The notes beneath the pieces are model-generated. The model saw only the letters and a list, made by a program, of their open reading frames with translations. It had not been told where the DNA came from and did no database searches. The position numbers were made by a program, and so were the translations under genes. This document shows, piece by piece, positions 30,054 through 41,113 of a stretch of DNA of 64,000 bases; the first letter of the stretch is position 1, and the number at the start of each line of letters is the position of its first letter. The stretch is from the NCBI RefSeq assembly GCF_000427465.1, contig NZ_ATYB01000014.1, positions 646,317-710,316 on the forward strand, read 5' to 3'. This DNA is from Sinorhizobium arboris LMG 14919 (lineage in GTDB: Bacteria > Pseudomonadota > Alphaproteobacteria > Rhizobiales > Rhizobiaceae).

Positions 30054-30310
30054 ATATGCCTCCAGGCCAGTAGCGCGGTCAGCGCCGCCGCTGTTCGGTC
30101 GAGCCGAATGCATGTCGTCCAAGGGTGTGCGGCGCTTGCGGAAGGACGACATGCACGAGAATGATGACCTAAAGCGCGCCGCGTGGACCCAATCGAATGC
30201 GACGCGCCTTCAAGGCACTGCCTCATTGCGAAACGTTGCACAAGTTTACGCTCAAATCGAATCCGATTTTAAGAATTGTACAAGGAAAACGAGGACCTTG
30301 AAGGATTAGC

Positions 30311-30329
30311 ATGCGACCGGCAATGGCCG
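30311..30329. terminator. Small hairpin after the thrC-protease unit
   Basis: GACCGGC and GCCGGTC pair around a 4-5-nt loop just beyond the stop of the M16 protease gene (minus-strand end at 30331). No U-run follows, so it is a weak terminator candidate. Confidence 0.4.
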
Positions 30330-30330
30330 G

Positions 30331-31632
30331 TCAGCTCGCCGCAGCGCGTATCGCGTCCGCTTTCGTGGTCAGCGAAGACAATATGTCGTTCAGGGGCGCG
30401 AGCTGTTCGAGCGGCCCGATGGCCGAGAGCGTCGGCACCGTGTCGAAGAACAGGCGGCCGGCGAGGTCGGTCAGGCGCTCTATGGTGATGCCCGACAGGC
30501 GCTCCATCAGCTCCTCATTGGGGATCGGACGGCCGTAAAGCATCATTTGCCGTGCGATCTGTCCCGCACGCGCCGCCGGGCTTTCCTGCCCCATCAGCAA
30601 TTGCGCGCGGATCTGCGCGCGGGCACGCTCGATCTCCTGCTGATCGATGGACAGGGACGACTTGCGCAATTCATCGACGATCACCGGCATCAGCTCCGGC
30701 AGGTTTTCTCCGCCCGTCGCCGCATGTACGCCGAAGATTCCGGTGTCGGAGAAGCCCCAGTGGAACGCATAGACCGAATAACAGAGACCTCTGTGTTCGC
30801 GCACTTCCTGGAAAAGACGGGACGACATGCCGCCGCCAAGAATGTTGGCGAGAATCTGCGAACAGTAAAAATCGCGCGCGTGATAGGCCTTGCCTTCGAA
30901 GCCGAGCAGCACCTGCGCATCCATCAGGTCGCGGCTCTCGCGGCTGTCTCCGCCGGTGTAGCGCGCGGTCTCGATGACGGGAGCGGAAGCGGGTTGGGCC
31001 GGAAACGCGGCGAAGCGCTCCTCCACCTGGCGCACGATGGTGTCGTGGTCGACGGCGCCGGCGGCGACGATGAAGGTACGGTCGGTCGTATAGTTGCGGC
31101 CGAGATATTGCCGGATCTGATCCGCGCTGAAGGACATTACCGTTTCGGGCGTGCCGAGGATCGGCCTGCCGACCGTCTGGCCCCGATAGGCGGTCTCGGC
31201 AAAACGGTCGAAGACGACGTCGTCCGGCGTGTCGTCCGCCGCTCCGATCTCCTGCAGGATGACCTGCTTCTCGCGGCGGAGCTCGTCCGCCTCGAAGCTC
31301 GATTCCGTCAGAATGTCTGCGAGAATATCGACCGCCAGCGGCACATGGTCCTTGAGCACGCGGGCATAATAGGACGTCGTTTCGGTGGAAGTGGCGGCAT
31401 TGACCTCGCCGCCCACATTCTCGATTTCCTCGGCGATCTGGCGGGCGCTGCGCCGCCTCGTGCCCTTGAAAGCCATGTGCTCCAGGAGATGCGCAATTCC
31501 GTGTTCATTCACGGTTTCGTTGCGCGAACCGGACTTTATCCAGACCCCGAGCGCCACGCTTTCCAGATGCGGCATCCGCTCGGTCACCACCGTCAGCCCG
31601 GAAGGGAGCCGGGTGCACTCAACTTTCATCAT
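30331..31632 (-). CDS. M16 family zinc peptidase (processing-peptidase-like)
   Basis: A 433-residue protein of the pitrilysin/mitochondrial-processing-peptidase family. The inverted zinc motif HLLEH is at residues 48-52 (GIAHLLEHMAFKGT), and the third ligand lies in the downstream REKQVILQEI region. RGLCYSVYAFHWGFSDTGIFG is the C-terminal R/Y block. It is a cytoplasmic or periplasmic peptidase of unknown substrate. It follows thrC with 15 nt between them, an arrangement conserved in alphaproteobacteria. Confidence 0.93.
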   Translation of the reverse strand: MMKVECTRLPSGLTVVTERMPHLESVALGVWIKSGSRNETVNEHGIAHLLEHMAFKGTRRRSARQIAEEIENVGGEVNAATSTETTSYYARVLKDHVPLAVDILADILTESSFEADELRREKQVILQEIGAADDTPDDVVFDRFAETAYRGQTVGRPILGTPETVMSFSADQIRQYLGRNYTTDRTFIVAAGAVDHDTIVRQVEERFAAFPAQPASAPVIETARYTGGDSRESRDLMDAQVLLGFEGKAYHARDFYCSQILANILGGGMSSRLFQEVREHRGLCYSVYAFHWGFSDTGIFGVHAATGGENLPELMPVIVDELRKSSLSIDQQEIERARAQIRAQLLMGQESPAARAGQIARQMMLYGRPIPNEELMERLSGITIERLTDLAGRLFFDTVPTLSAIGPLEQLAPLNDILSSLTTKADAIRAAAS

Positions 31633-31647
31633 CCGTGATCTTTCGCT

Positions 31648-33048
31648 CTATTCCCGAACGCGGGTACGCTCGCCGATGAAGGTTTCGACGCTCTTGAGTT
31701 CTGGATCCAGGATGTCGAAACGCTCCGCCCTAGTCATGAGATCAGCAAGCCACGTCGGAAGCGCGGGGTCAATACCACTTGCCGATTTTACTGCGGCGGG
31801 GAATTTCGCCGGATGGGCCGTCGCAAGGGTGACCATCGGGGCGGAGCTCTTCTCGTGCCTGGCTGCCACGAAAACGCCTATTGCCGTATGTGGATCAAGC
31901 AGATAGCCGGTCTCATCGAAGGTTTTGCGGATCGTTTTCGCCACCTCTTTCTCCGAGGCGCGGCCGGCGCGAAATTCCTTGCGGATTTTTTTCAGCGCGG
32001 CATCTCCGATCGTGAACGAGCCGGATTGGCGGAGGCCCGCCATCGCCGCGCGGACCTCCGCCGGGTCGCGCTCGTTGGCCTCGAAAATGAGCCTCTCGAA
32101 GTTCGAAGATATCTGAATGTCCATCGACGGCGAGGTCGTTGCCTTGACCTCGCGCATCTCGTAACGGCCGGTCTTCAGGGTGCGCGCCAGAATGTCGTTT
32201 TCGTTTGTGGCGATGATCAGCTTGTCGATCGGCAGACCCATGCGCTTGGCGACGTAGCCTGCAAAGATGTCGCCGAAATTGCCGGTCGGCACGGTGAAGG
32301 AAATCTTCCGGTCCGGCGCGCCGAGAGCGACCGCCGTCGTGAAATAATAAACGATCTGCGCCATGATACGCGCCCAGTTGATCGAATTGACGCCGGAAAG
32401 CTTCACGCGGTCGCGGAAGGCCTGATCGTTGAACATGGCTTTGACCAGGTTCTGGCAGTCGTCGAAATTGCCTCTTACGGCAACCGCATGCACATTCGAT
32501 GCCGCCGACGTGGTCATCTGCCGTTGCTGCACCGGCGACACTTTGCCCTGCGGAAAAAGGATGAAGATGTCGGTGCGCTCGCGCCCGGCGAAGGCGTCGA
32601 TCGCGGCACCGCCGGTATCGCCGGAAGTCGCTCCCACGATCGTCGCCCGCTCACCGCGCTCGGCGAGAACATGGTCCATCAGCCGCGCGAGCAACTGCAT
32701 GGCGACGTCCTTGAAGGCGAGCGTCGAGCCGTGGAAGAGCTCCATTACGAAAGCGTTCGGTCCGGTCTGGACCAGGGGGGCCACGGCGGGATGACGGAAG
32801 GTGGCGTAGGCCTCGTCGATCATCTCGCGGAATTTGGCGGCTGGGATCTCGCCATTGGTGAAGGGCTCCAGAACGGTGAAGGCGATCTCCTGATAGGATT
32901 TGCCGCGCAGCGCCCGGATATCCTTCTTTGAGAGCGTCGGCCATGCCTCCGGCAAATAGAGCCCGCCGTCGCGGGCAAGTCCCGCCAGAAGCGCATCGCA
33001 AAAACCGAGAGAGGCCGCTTCTCCCCGTGTCGAAATATACTTCACCAT
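31648..33048 (-). CDS. thrC: Threonine synthase
   Basis: A 466-residue PLP enzyme that turns O-phosphohomoserine into threonine. FHGSTLAFKDVAMQ holds the Schiff-base lysine. GATSGDTGGAAIDAF binds the cofactor phosphate, and FTVPTGNFGDIFAGYVAKRMG is a family block. Two ATGs are present; 33048 (MVKYISTRGEAA) is preferred since AAGG lies 6 nt before it, too close to ATG 33054. Works with thrB at 17419. Confidence 0.95.
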   Translation of the reverse strand: MVKYISTRGEAASLGFCDALLAGLARDGGLYLPEAWPTLSKKDIRALRGKSYQEIAFTVLEPFTNGEIPAAKFREMIDEAYATFRHPAVAPLVQTGPNAFVMELFHGSTLAFKDVAMQLLARLMDHVLAERGERATIVGATSGDTGGAAIDAFAGRERTDIFILFPQGKVSPVQQRQMTTSAASNVHAVAVRGNFDDCQNLVKAMFNDQAFRDRVKLSGVNSINWARIMAQIVYYFTTAVALGAPDRKISFTVPTGNFGDIFAGYVAKRMGLPIDKLIIATNENDILARTLKTGRYEMREVKATTSPSMDIQISSNFERLIFEANERDPAEVRAAMAGLRQSGSFTIGDAALKKIRKEFRAGRASEKEVAKTIRKTFDETGYLLDPHTAIGVFVAARHEKSSAPMVTLATAHPAKFPAAVKSASGIDPALPTWLADLMTRAERFDILDPELKSVETFIGERTRVRE

Positions 33049-33252
33049 CGTCATCCTTCGTCGTTTGCGCGTCTCAAGGACGCGCGGCGCTGCAGGCGCG
33101 TTTTGCGTCAGTCTCCGGCAGATCGCGCGGCCATTCTTGTCACCGTGGCAATTTCACGTCGGTCTCGGAAATTTCGGTGGGGGAGCGTGGACCGGTCGAT
33201 TTTTGATTTCGCCGCTGCTATAGACGATGCCCGAAGGTCAAGAAAGGGCTCC

Positions 33253-33368
33253 GGCCGTTTTCGGCCCAGAGCTTGAGTTGGCCCGAGGTGCTCTCAAGCT
33301 CGCGCCTGTTGTAGCCGCCCGCGGCGAGTTCGGCTTGCTCGAAAGCCGAACTCGCCGCGGTCCGGGTT
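33253..33368 (+). ncRNA. Candidate structured small RNA (three hairpins)
   Basis: Three consecutive stems lie in the spacer between divergent thrC and a lipoprotein gene. They are GGCCG-TTTT-CGGCC near 33253-33266, GAGCTTGAG (33269-33277) with CTCAAGCTC (33293-33301), and a perfect 18-bp stem at 33319-33336/33343-33360 ending AAGCCGAACTCGCCGCGG and followed by a GGGTTTT tail like a terminator. A TATAGA at 33219-33224 could be a -10 element. No coding potential is obvious. Existence as a transcript is inference. Confidence 0.35.
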
Positions 33369-33396
33369 TTCGTCCGTTCAGTAGAGGTTGTGCAAC

Positions 33397-33942
33397 GTGT
33401 CTGGCAAAGTGTCTCGCCGTCTTCTCGCAGTATCCCTCCTTTTGGCCGCTGCAGGCTGTAACAAGACGCAATCGGGTGGCGCCATCGACGCCGGCGGAAG
33501 CGCGACGGCGCCGACGCCTGCGGTGATCCAGGCGGCGTGCCCGCCGATCAGCCTTCGGGACGGTACGTCCTCCTATCGTACCTATGCCAAGGGTGCCAAG
33601 GACGACCCGAGCAAGATCGTCTATCAGGCCTCGCTTGCCGATACGACGCGCCAATGCGTGCAGAGCCCGGACAAGCTGACGATGACGGTCGTCGTGCAGG
33701 GTCGCGTGGTCGCCGGTCCCGCCGGAGGGCCGGGCAGGGTGACGCTGCCGATCCGCGTTGCCGCCACGGACGGCGAAAAGACGCTCTATTCGGAGCTGAC
33801 CCAATACCCGGTCGAAGTGCCGGCGGGCAGTGCCACCACACAGTTCGTCTTCACCAAGGCCGATGTGACGATTCCTGCCGGTGCCGGCGCCGAAGCGAAG
33901 GTTTTCGTAGGATTCGACGAAGGTCCGTATAGGACCAAGTAA
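33397..33942 (+). CDS. Lipoprotein of unknown function
   Basis: A 181-residue protein from GTG 33397 (GAGG 9 nt upstream). The signal LLAVSLLLAAAGC ends in a lipobox. The mature domain contains a Cys pair (AACPPISLRDG, then RQCVQSPDKL) and beta-strand-like repeats (MTVVVQGRVVAG, RVTLPIRVAATDGE). Similar short lipoproteins are widespread in Rhizobiales without assigned role. Downstream lies a RIME repeat. Confidence 0.75.
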   Translation: MSGKVSRRLLAVSLLLAAAGCNKTQSGGAIDAGGSATAPTPAVIQAACPPISLRDGTSSYRTYAKGAKDDPSKIVYQASLADTTRQCVQSPDKLTMTVVVQGRVVAGPAGGPGRVTLPIRVAATDGEKTLYSELTQYPVEVPAGSATTQFVFTKADVTIPAGAGAEAKVFVGFDEGPYRTK

Positions 33943-33946
33943 TACC

Positions 33947-34111
33947 CGCCCCGCATCCGGCCTGCCGGCCACCTTCTCCCCGCAGGCGGGGCGAAGGACG
34001 CGAGCGGCACGCTCCCAGCTCTCTCTTGGCGTTGAAAGTGCGGAGGCGATGCCGCTTGTACCTTCTCCCCGTAAGACGGGGAGAAGGTGCCGGCAGGCGG
34101 ATGAGGGGCGA
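33947..34111. repeat. RIME-type intergenic mosaic repeat (long copy)
   Basis: About 165 nt between two genes. The left end (CCGCATCCGGCCTGCCGGCC then ACCTTCTCCCC) is the inverted match of the right end (GGGGAGAAGGTGCCGGCAGG then CGGATGAGGGGCG). A hairpin TTCTCCCCGT/ACGGGGAGAA sits at 34064-34086. This is the structure of the Rhizobium intergenic mosaic element, the most complete of three copies in the window. Confidence 0.8.
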
Positions 34112-34134
34112 GCTCAACTCCGCTCAGCGGCCGC

Positions 34135-35241
34135 TTACTCGACCGCGACGCTCTGGCCGCCTTCCCACTTGTAAAGCGAGAAGCTCGGCGAGGTGAGATC
34201 GCCGCTTTCACCGTAGGTCAGCTTGCCGATGACAGTGTCGATCGCCTCGCCCGACTTGATGGCGGTGGCGACGGCGGTCGCATCTTCGGTGGAGCCCGCC
34301 TTCTCGATACCCGCCTTGAGCACCTGCACGGCTGCATAGGCGTTAAGTGTGAAGGCTTCCGCGGGGATGTTCTTGGCTTTGAGGGCCTCGATCACCGGTG
34401 CGGCGGCCGGATTGCGGGTCGCATCGCTGGCATTGGTGTAAATGGTGCCCGCTGCCGCCTCGCCGCCGATCGCCCAGAATTCGGTATTGGAGAGGCCGTC
34501 GCCGCCGAGGAGCTGCGCCTGTACGCCCTGGTCGTGCATCTGACGGGCGAGCAGCCCACCTTCCGCGTGATAGCCGCCGAAATAGACCACGTCGACATTC
34601 TCGGCCTTTAGGCGGGTGACGATCGCTCCGAAGTCCTTCTCGCCGGGGGTCAGGCCTTCATAAACCACCTCGTTGATCCCGCCTGCATTGATCGCAGCCT
34701 TGAAGCCGTCGGCAAGGCCTTTGCCATAGGCGCCCTTGTCGTGCAGCACCGCGACGCGCTTGTCCTTGAAGTTCTTGACGACGTAGTCGGCGGCGACAAC
34801 AGCCTGCTGATCGTCACGGCCGCAGGTGCGCAGAACGTTCCACAGCCCGCGGGTCGTAAGGTCCGGGGTCGTAGCCGTCGGCGTCACCATCAGGATTCCG
34901 TTTTCGGCCAGAACGTCGGATGCCGGCATCGAAGTACCGGAGAGCACCGGACCGACGACGTATTGTATGCCTTCGCCCGCCAGCTGGTTGGCGACCGAGA
35001 CGGCCTGCTTGGGTTCGCCCGCGTCGTCGACGACCTTGACGACAAGCTTCTCGCCATTGACGCCGCCGGCGCCGTTGATCGCTTCAACCGCCGCTTCGGC
35101 GCCGTTCTTGACCTGCTCGCCGAAGGCCGCGACGGGACCGGTGAGCGGAGTGATGACACCGATGGTGATGTCGGCATGGGCGAGCGGCGCAAACGCGACG
35201 CTGGCCGCCAGGGTCATTCCGGTCAATCGTGAGAGACGCAT
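34135..35241 (-). CDS. Branched-chain amino acid ABC transporter substrate-binding protein
   Basis: A 368-residue periplasmic binding protein of the LivJ/LivK type, with signal peptide [20 protein letters not shown] ending AHA-D. The mature part starts [20 protein letters not shown], the family opening, and has [17 protein letters not shown] and [20 protein letters not shown]. It binds branched-chain amino acids or related ligands. AAGGAGG precedes ATG 35241. No permease or ATPase gene is next to it, so the partner transporter is encoded elsewhere. Confidence 0.92.
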   Translation of the reverse strand: MRLSRLTGMTLAASVAFAPLAHADITIGVITPLTGPVAAFGEQVKNGAEAAVEAINGAGGVNGEKLVVKVVDDAGEPKQAVSVANQLAGEGIQYVVGPVLSGTSMPASDVLAENGILMVTPTATTPDLTTRGLWNVLRTCGRDDQQAVVAADYVVKNFKDKRVAVLHDKGAYGKGLADGFKAAINAGGINEVVYEGLTPGEKDFGAIVTRLKAENVDVVYFGGYHAEGGLLARQMHDQGVQAQLLGGDGLSNTEFWAIGGEAAAGTIYTNASDATRNPAAAPVIEALKAKNIPAEAFTLNAYAAVQVLKAGIEKAGSTEDATAVATAIKSGEAIDTVIGKLTYGESGDLTSPSFSLYKWEGGQSVAVE

Positions 35242-35384
35242 TGTGTTTCCTCCTTGGAAAATCCCCCTTTGGGGGGTCTGCTTGATATGTCCGCGCCGCA
35301 GTCCGAAAATCGGTCGATTCTCGGAGGAAGTCCATGCGTCTTCCATGCGGCATGGAGTCCTCACCCTGTCGTACCGCCACCCCG

Positions 35385-35492
35385 GCGCACTTCCGGGAAA
35401 AGCGTGTAACGGTTTTCCCTGCGGGAGTGCGTAAGTTCAAGCGTTAGAGCGGGATGTGCGAAAAGCGCACTTTATCTTCATCCCGGCTCTAA
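35385..35492. repeat. Dispersed rhizobial repeat with nested hairpin
   Basis: CACTTCCGGGAAAAGCGTGT at about 35388 is a copy of the repeat seen near 5967 and 8588. It continues into a long stem, TTAGAGCGGGATG (35444-35456) with CATCCCGGCTCTAA (35479-35492, one bulge), enclosing an inner GTGCG/CGCAC stem. The right arm runs through the stop codon of the HAD gene, so it may also end that transcript. The GCGTTAGAGCGGGATG segment recurs inverted near 46302. Confidence 0.6.
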
Positions 35493-36184
35493 GCCGTCAT
35501 GGATTCCGACCATTCCGCGAGCGCGGCGATTACCCCGGGAAGCGACGCCATTCGCGAGATGACTGTTTCGGCGCCGGCTTCCGTCAGCTTGTCCGCATGG
35601 GCTGCGAATGTATGCGAACCGCCGGTGAAACCGACGACGCGCATGCCCGCCGCGCGGGCGCCATGAACGCCGTGGACTGAATCTTCGATGACCAGAACGC
35701 GCGCCGGATCGACGCCGAACTGGCCGGCTCCATGCAGGAAGATGTCCGGCTTCGGCTTGACGCGATCCGGGCCAAGGTCGCGAGCCGAATAGATATGCTT
35801 GCCGAAATGGTCCTTGATGCCGACTTTGCCGAGCATCATCGCAAGCCGTTCGGAAGTGGAGTTGGAGCAGATGCAATGCGGAAGCGTCAGTTGCATGAGC
35901 GCTGGGCGCACGCCCTCGATGATCTTGACGTCGCGGGCAAGCCGCTGATCGAGAATCGAGTCGACCTTGTCGATCAGGGAAGCGGAAAGCGGAATGCTCG
36001 CTTCCTTCTCGACCGCCAGCAGCGTATCGCGCCAGGTCATGCCGGAAAAGCGTTCGGACATTTCCTCGATGCTGATCGGATAGCCCGCGTCGGTCAGCAA
36101 TCCGGCCTCGACTTCCGAGGCGATGATTTCCGAGTCGACGAGCACGCCGTCGCAATCGAAGATAATGAGGTCGATACCGGTCAT
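35489..36184 (-). CDS. HAD-superfamily hydrolase (beta-phosphoglucomutase-like subfamily)
   Basis: A 231-residue phosphatase/mutase. FDCDGVLVDSE near the N-terminus has the nucleophile and acid Asp. CSNSTSERLAMML is motif II, KPKPDIFLH motif III, and LVIEDSVHGVHGARAAGMRVVGF motif IV, as in HAD family IA. Substrate unknown, probably a sugar phosphate. ATG 36184 has AAGGA upstream; the longer frame is not HAD-like. Confidence 0.9.
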   Translation of the reverse strand: MTGIDLIIFDCDGVLVDSEIIASEVEAGLLTDAGYPISIEEMSERFSGMTWRDTLLAVEKEASIPLSASLIDKVDSILDQRLARDVKIIEGVRPALMQLTLPHCICSNSTSERLAMMLGKVGIKDHFGKHIYSARDLGPDRVKPKPDIFLHGAGQFGVDPARVLVIEDSVHGVHGARAAGMRVVGFTGGSHTFAAHADKLTEAGAETVISRMASLPGVIAALAEWSESMTA

Positions 36185-36377
36185 AAGTCGGTTCCTTGGG
36201 AGAAAGGCGCCGCCGGCAGGGGAGGAGCTGAAAAGCGGCGCGGGAAACGGTCGCCGCAGCTTTATACGATGGCGGATCAAAGCTCAACCTGGAGCAGGAG
36301 GTCGATAACCAAAGATTGTGGCCGCTTGATATCACAATCGCAGGCGCTCCGCCATTGCGATTTGAAATCATCACGGA

Positions 36378-37061
36378 TTATCGGGGAAAGAGTTCCGAAA
36401 AGGCCTTCTCGCCCGCGGCCGTGAACCGAATGGCGCGGCTGTTCCGTTCCCTTTTCGCCCAGCCCTTGTCGATGAAGAACGTCAGCAAGGCTTCCCCGAG
36501 CGAGCCCGCGAGGTGCGACCGCCGCTCGCTCCAGTCGAGGCAGGTCCGGCAGATCGGTCGCCGGGATTTCTGCAGCGCCGCGTAATCGATCCCGAGCGAC
36601 TCGATGCGGATACGCCCTGTATCGGTGAGAGCCAGATCGTCCTCGCCCGTCATTTCGATTTGCCGGGCGGCGATCAGGCTGTCCAGCATGCGCACGCCAT
36701 AATCGCCGGCGAGATGGTTGTAGCAGACGCGCGCCTTGCGCAGCGCCGGGTCCTTGGGTCCGGGCCGCGAGCGCGTCAGGCCGCGCCCGGCGGCAAAGCC
36801 CATGAGGTTTTCGAGCATGAGCCCGACCTCGTCCTCGCTCAGCGTATAATAGCGGTGCCGGCCCTGCTTGCGCTGTGTCAGCAGACCGCCCGCTTCCAGC
36901 TTGGCCAGGTGCGAGCTGGCCGTCTGCAGCGTGATGCCGGCCTGGGCCGCAAGCTCCGTCGGCGTCAGCGCCTGGCCGCCCATCAGCGCGGTCAGCATGT
37001 TCGCGCGCGCAGGATCGCCGATCAGCGAACCGATCAGGGCTATGTCCGGACCTTCCTTCAT
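36378..37061 (-). CDS. ArsR-type winged-helix transcriptional regulator
   Basis: A 227-residue repressor-like protein. The winged helix (about 10-90) reads DPARANMLTALMGGQALTPT, then ELAAQAGITLQTASSHLAKL and RHRYYTLSEDEV, as in ArsR/SmtB. It is twice the usual length: the C-terminal half holds a CRTCLDW Cys pair that may bind a ligand or metal. Divergent from the NIPSNAP/ABM genes with 72 nt between starts, so it is their likely regulator. Confidence 0.85.
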   Translation of the reverse strand: MKEGPDIALIGSLIGDPARANMLTALMGGQALTPTELAAQAGITLQTASSHLAKLEAGGLLTQRKQGRHRYYTLSEDEVGLMLENLMGFAAGRGLTRSRPGPKDPALRKARVCYNHLAGDYGVRMLDSLIAARQIEMTGEDDLALTDTGRIRIESLGIDYAALQKSRRPICRTCLDWSERRSHLAGSLGEALLTFFIDKGWAKRERNSRAIRFTAAGEKAFSELFPR

Positions 37062-37133
37062 ACTTCGACGGTAATCGAAGCATCGCCTCTGTGCAAGCGG
37101 GCATCATGGAGGTCGATCAACAAGGAGAAAACC

Positions 37134-37454
37134 ATGATCACCTGTTTCATCCGTTACGAGATCGATCCGTTCCGGAAGGACGCTTTCGCTGCCTATTCGC
37201 GCAACTGGGGCGAAGCGATTCCCCGCTGCGGCGCCGATCTCATCGGTTATTTCGCCCCGCATGAAGGCTCGGCGACGACCGCCTATGGCATCTACAACAT
37301 AGAGAGCCTCGCCGCCTACGAGGCGTATCGGGCACGCCTCGCCGCCGACCCGCTCGGGCGCGAGAACTATGAATTTGCCAGAAATGAACGCTTCATCCTC
37401 AGGGAAGACCGGATTTTCCTGAAGAACGTCTCCCTGACGCACGCGAAAGGATGA
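37134..37454 (+). CDS. NIPSNAP-domain protein
   Basis: A 106-residue dimeric alpha-beta barrel-type protein. ITCFIRYEIDPFRKDAFAAY opens the fold, and the closing LAADPLGRENYEFARNERFI is typical of NIPSNAP. AAGGAG precedes ATG 37134. It is followed 4 nt later by an ABM-fold gene, so the two are probably cotranscribed and related in function. Confidence 0.82.
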   Translation: MITCFIRYEIDPFRKDAFAAYSRNWGEAIPRCGADLIGYFAPHEGSATTAYGIYNIESLAAYEAYRARLAADPLGRENYEFARNERFILREDRIFLKNVSLTHAKG

Positions 37455-37458
37455 CGCG

Positions 37459-39062
<1,604 letters not shown>

Positions 39063-39140
39063 TCAACCAGTTCCGCCTGGGTCTTCGATAAGCGCCACAT
39101 CCGGTTTTTGTACCTTCAGTCCCGGAAGGAGCGCTTTAAA

Positions 39141-39176
39141 CGCCCGGAATCCGAAAAGGATTCCGGGCGTTTGTAC
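39141..39176. terminator. Terminator between ccrM and a HAD gene
   Basis: CGCCCGGAATCC and GGATTCCGGGCG pair perfectly around a short A-rich loop, with TTTGT after and AAA before. As it sits between convergent genes it can serve both strands. Confidence 0.85.
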
Positions 39177-39192
39177 GAGTGCGGGCCGGCGA

Positions 39193-39855
39193 TTACAGCG
39201 CGGCAGCCGCCGCCGGCGAAGGTGCCGTGTGCGAAGGCTTGATCCCGTAGGCAGCCAGATCGCCTCGCAGCTGCTGCGCATCGATGAACCGAACTGCCTG
39301 CCAGCCGGCCGCGCGTGCGCCCTCGACATTGGCCGGGCTGTCGTCGATGAAGAGCGTCGCGCCCGGGTCGAGATCGAAGGTTTCAGTGTGGGTCCGGTAG
39401 ATGGCGAGGTCCGGCTTGATCTGCCGCACGTCGCCGGAGACCGTGACTCCGCGCGGCAGGGTCAGGAAAGGATAGAGCCTCTGCGCCTCCCGGAAGGTGT
39501 CGGATGCGAAATTGGTCAACATCGTCACGTCCCAGCCGTCGGCGATCAGGCCTTCCATAATGGCGACCGTGTCCGAATAGGCATGCGGCACCATTTCGTG
39601 CCAGTGCCGGCGAAAAGCACGGATGTGATCTTCCCTGTCGGGATAGCTGCGGATGAGAAGTGCTTCCGCCTCTTCCCAGGAGCGGCCGCGGTCCTGCTCG
39701 ATGTTCCATTCGGAGGTGCAGACATTGGCGAAGAACCAGCTGCGTTCCGCCTCGTCCGGGATCAGGCGGGAATAGGGTAGGTCCGGATCGTAATGGATCA
39801 GCACCTTGCCGATGTCGAAAACGATGTGGCGGATATCGTTGCTGCTCATTGCCAT
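39193..39855 (-). CDS. HAD-superfamily phosphatase (YihX-like)
   Basis: A 220-residue HAD hydrolase. IVFDIGKVLIHYDPD carries the nucleophile Asp; the second Asp of DxD is Gly, as in YihX-type sugar-phosphate phosphatases. TMLTNFASDTF is motif II, KPDLAIY motif III, and LFIDDSPANVEGARAAGWQ motif IV. Starts at ATG 39855 (AGGA 9 nt upstream) or 39849. An Ala-rich tail ends the protein. Lies downstream of mutY on the same strand. Confidence 0.88.
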   Translation of the reverse strand: MAMSSNDIRHIVFDIGKVLIHYDPDLPYSRLIPDEAERSWFFANVCTSEWNIEQDRGRSWEEAEALLIRSYPDREDHIRAFRRHWHEMVPHAYSDTVAIMEGLIADGWDVTMLTNFASDTFREAQRLYPFLTLPRGVTVSGDVRQIKPDLAIYRTHTETFDLDPGATLFIDDSPANVEGARAAGWQAVRFIDAQQLRGDLAAYGIKPSHTAPSPAAAAAL

Positions 39856-39923
39856 TTCTGTCGATCCTGGGACTTGCGGTTGGAAACTGAAGCCGGAGGG
39901 CCGGTAAGCGCTCCGCCTTACCT

Positions 39924-41024
39924 TTATCCCGCCTCGAACGCGTGCGGTATAGCCTTGGCGATTGCCTTCTTCATGACAGTCGGAAGCGCCTGCTCCTTGA
40001 GCGAGGCCATCGGCTCCCACCAGCCGCTCGTTCCGGTCCGCGCCTCTCCCGCATCGGCGCGCCCGACCCTGGCCCGAAACACGGAAAGGCGCAACTCGAA
40101 ATGCGTGAAGACGTGGCTGACGGTTCCGCACGGCTCCCAGGACGCGGGGAAGGGCCGGGCATCTATCGAGCTGTCGCCGTCGCGGCGCGCCGTCCAGTCC
40201 GTTCCGGGCACCTCTGTCATGCCGCCGAGGAGGCCGGTCTCGGGGCGCTTGCGAAGATAGATGGCGTCGTCGACGGCGACGGCGACGAAGGCGGCACCCA
40301 GGCGCAGCGGCTTCTCCTTCTTTGCGGCCTTGCGCGGGAAAGTCTCCGGGTCGGCCGTCTTCAGGGCTCGGCAATCCGGGTGAAAGGGACAGAGGGAGCA
40401 GGCCGGCCGTTTCGGCGTGCAGATCGTCGCGCCGAGATCCATCATCGCCTGTGCGAAGTCGCCCGGCCGGTCGGCCGGAGTGAACTCTCGAACCAGGGTC
40501 CGCATTTCCGGCTTGGCTGCGGGCAGCGGCGTCTCAATGGCGTGGAGGCGCGAGATCACGCGCTCCACATTCCCGTCGAGAACCGCACTTCGCCGGTTGA
40601 AGGCGATTGCGGCGATGGCTGCTGCCGTGTAGTCGCCGATGCCCGGAAGCGCTTTCAGCCCTTCCTCGCTGTCCGGAAAGCGGCTGTCATGATCGCGGAC
40701 GACCGCCTCGGCGCATTTCTTCAGGTTACGCGCCCGGGCGTAATAGCCGAGGCCGGCCCAAGCCTTCATCACATCTTCGGTGTCTGCCGCTGCAAGGTCG
40801 TCGACCGTCGGCCACAAAGCGAGGAACTTCTCGAAATAAGCCTTGACTGCCTGGACCGTGGTCTGCTGGAGCATCACCTCCGACAACCACACATGGTAGG
40901 GATCGGCGACCACGCCTCCTCGCGCCATCGCTGGCGAGATCCGCCAAGGCAGGCCGCGGTGGTGCCGGTCGTACCAGTCGAGAAGAAGTGCGGCGCTCGT
41001 TGCCTGTGGAATATCGCGCGTCAT
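39924..41024 (-). CDS. mutY: A/G-specific adenine DNA glycosylase
   Basis: A 366-residue base-excision repair enzyme that removes adenine opposite 8-oxoguanine. SEVMLQQTTV holds catalytic Glu49; the helix-hairpin-helix LPGIGDYTAAAI and AVLDGNVERVISR hold Asp150. The iron-sulfur ligands are C202, C209, C212 and C218 (C-x6-C-x2-C-x5-C). A NUDIX-like C-terminal domain (about 240-360) recognises oxidised guanine. ATG 41024 gives the usual start. Confidence 0.95.
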   Translation of the reverse strand: MTRDIPQATSAALLLDWYDRHHRGLPWRISPAMARGGVVADPYHVWLSEVMLQQTTVQAVKAYFEKFLALWPTVDDLAAADTEDVMKAWAGLGYYARARNLKKCAEAVVRDHDSRFPDSEEGLKALPGIGDYTAAAIAAIAFNRRSAVLDGNVERVISRLHAIETPLPAAKPEMRTLVREFTPADRPGDFAQAMMDLGATICTPKRPACSLCPFHPDCRALKTADPETFPRKAAKKEKPLRLGAAFVAVAVDDAIYLRKRPETGLLGGMTEVPGTDWTARRDGDSSIDARPFPASWEPCGTVSHVFTHFELRLSVFRARVGRADAGEARTGTSGWWEPMASLKEQALPTVMKKAIAKAIPHAFEAG

Positions 41025-41113
41025 TTGCCGGGGGATCCTTTTGCGGCCTATACTTGGCCGATGCCGGCTCCAGCCGCAAGGTTCCATAGCAATTGCAAAC
41101 AGAGAGTCGCTCC

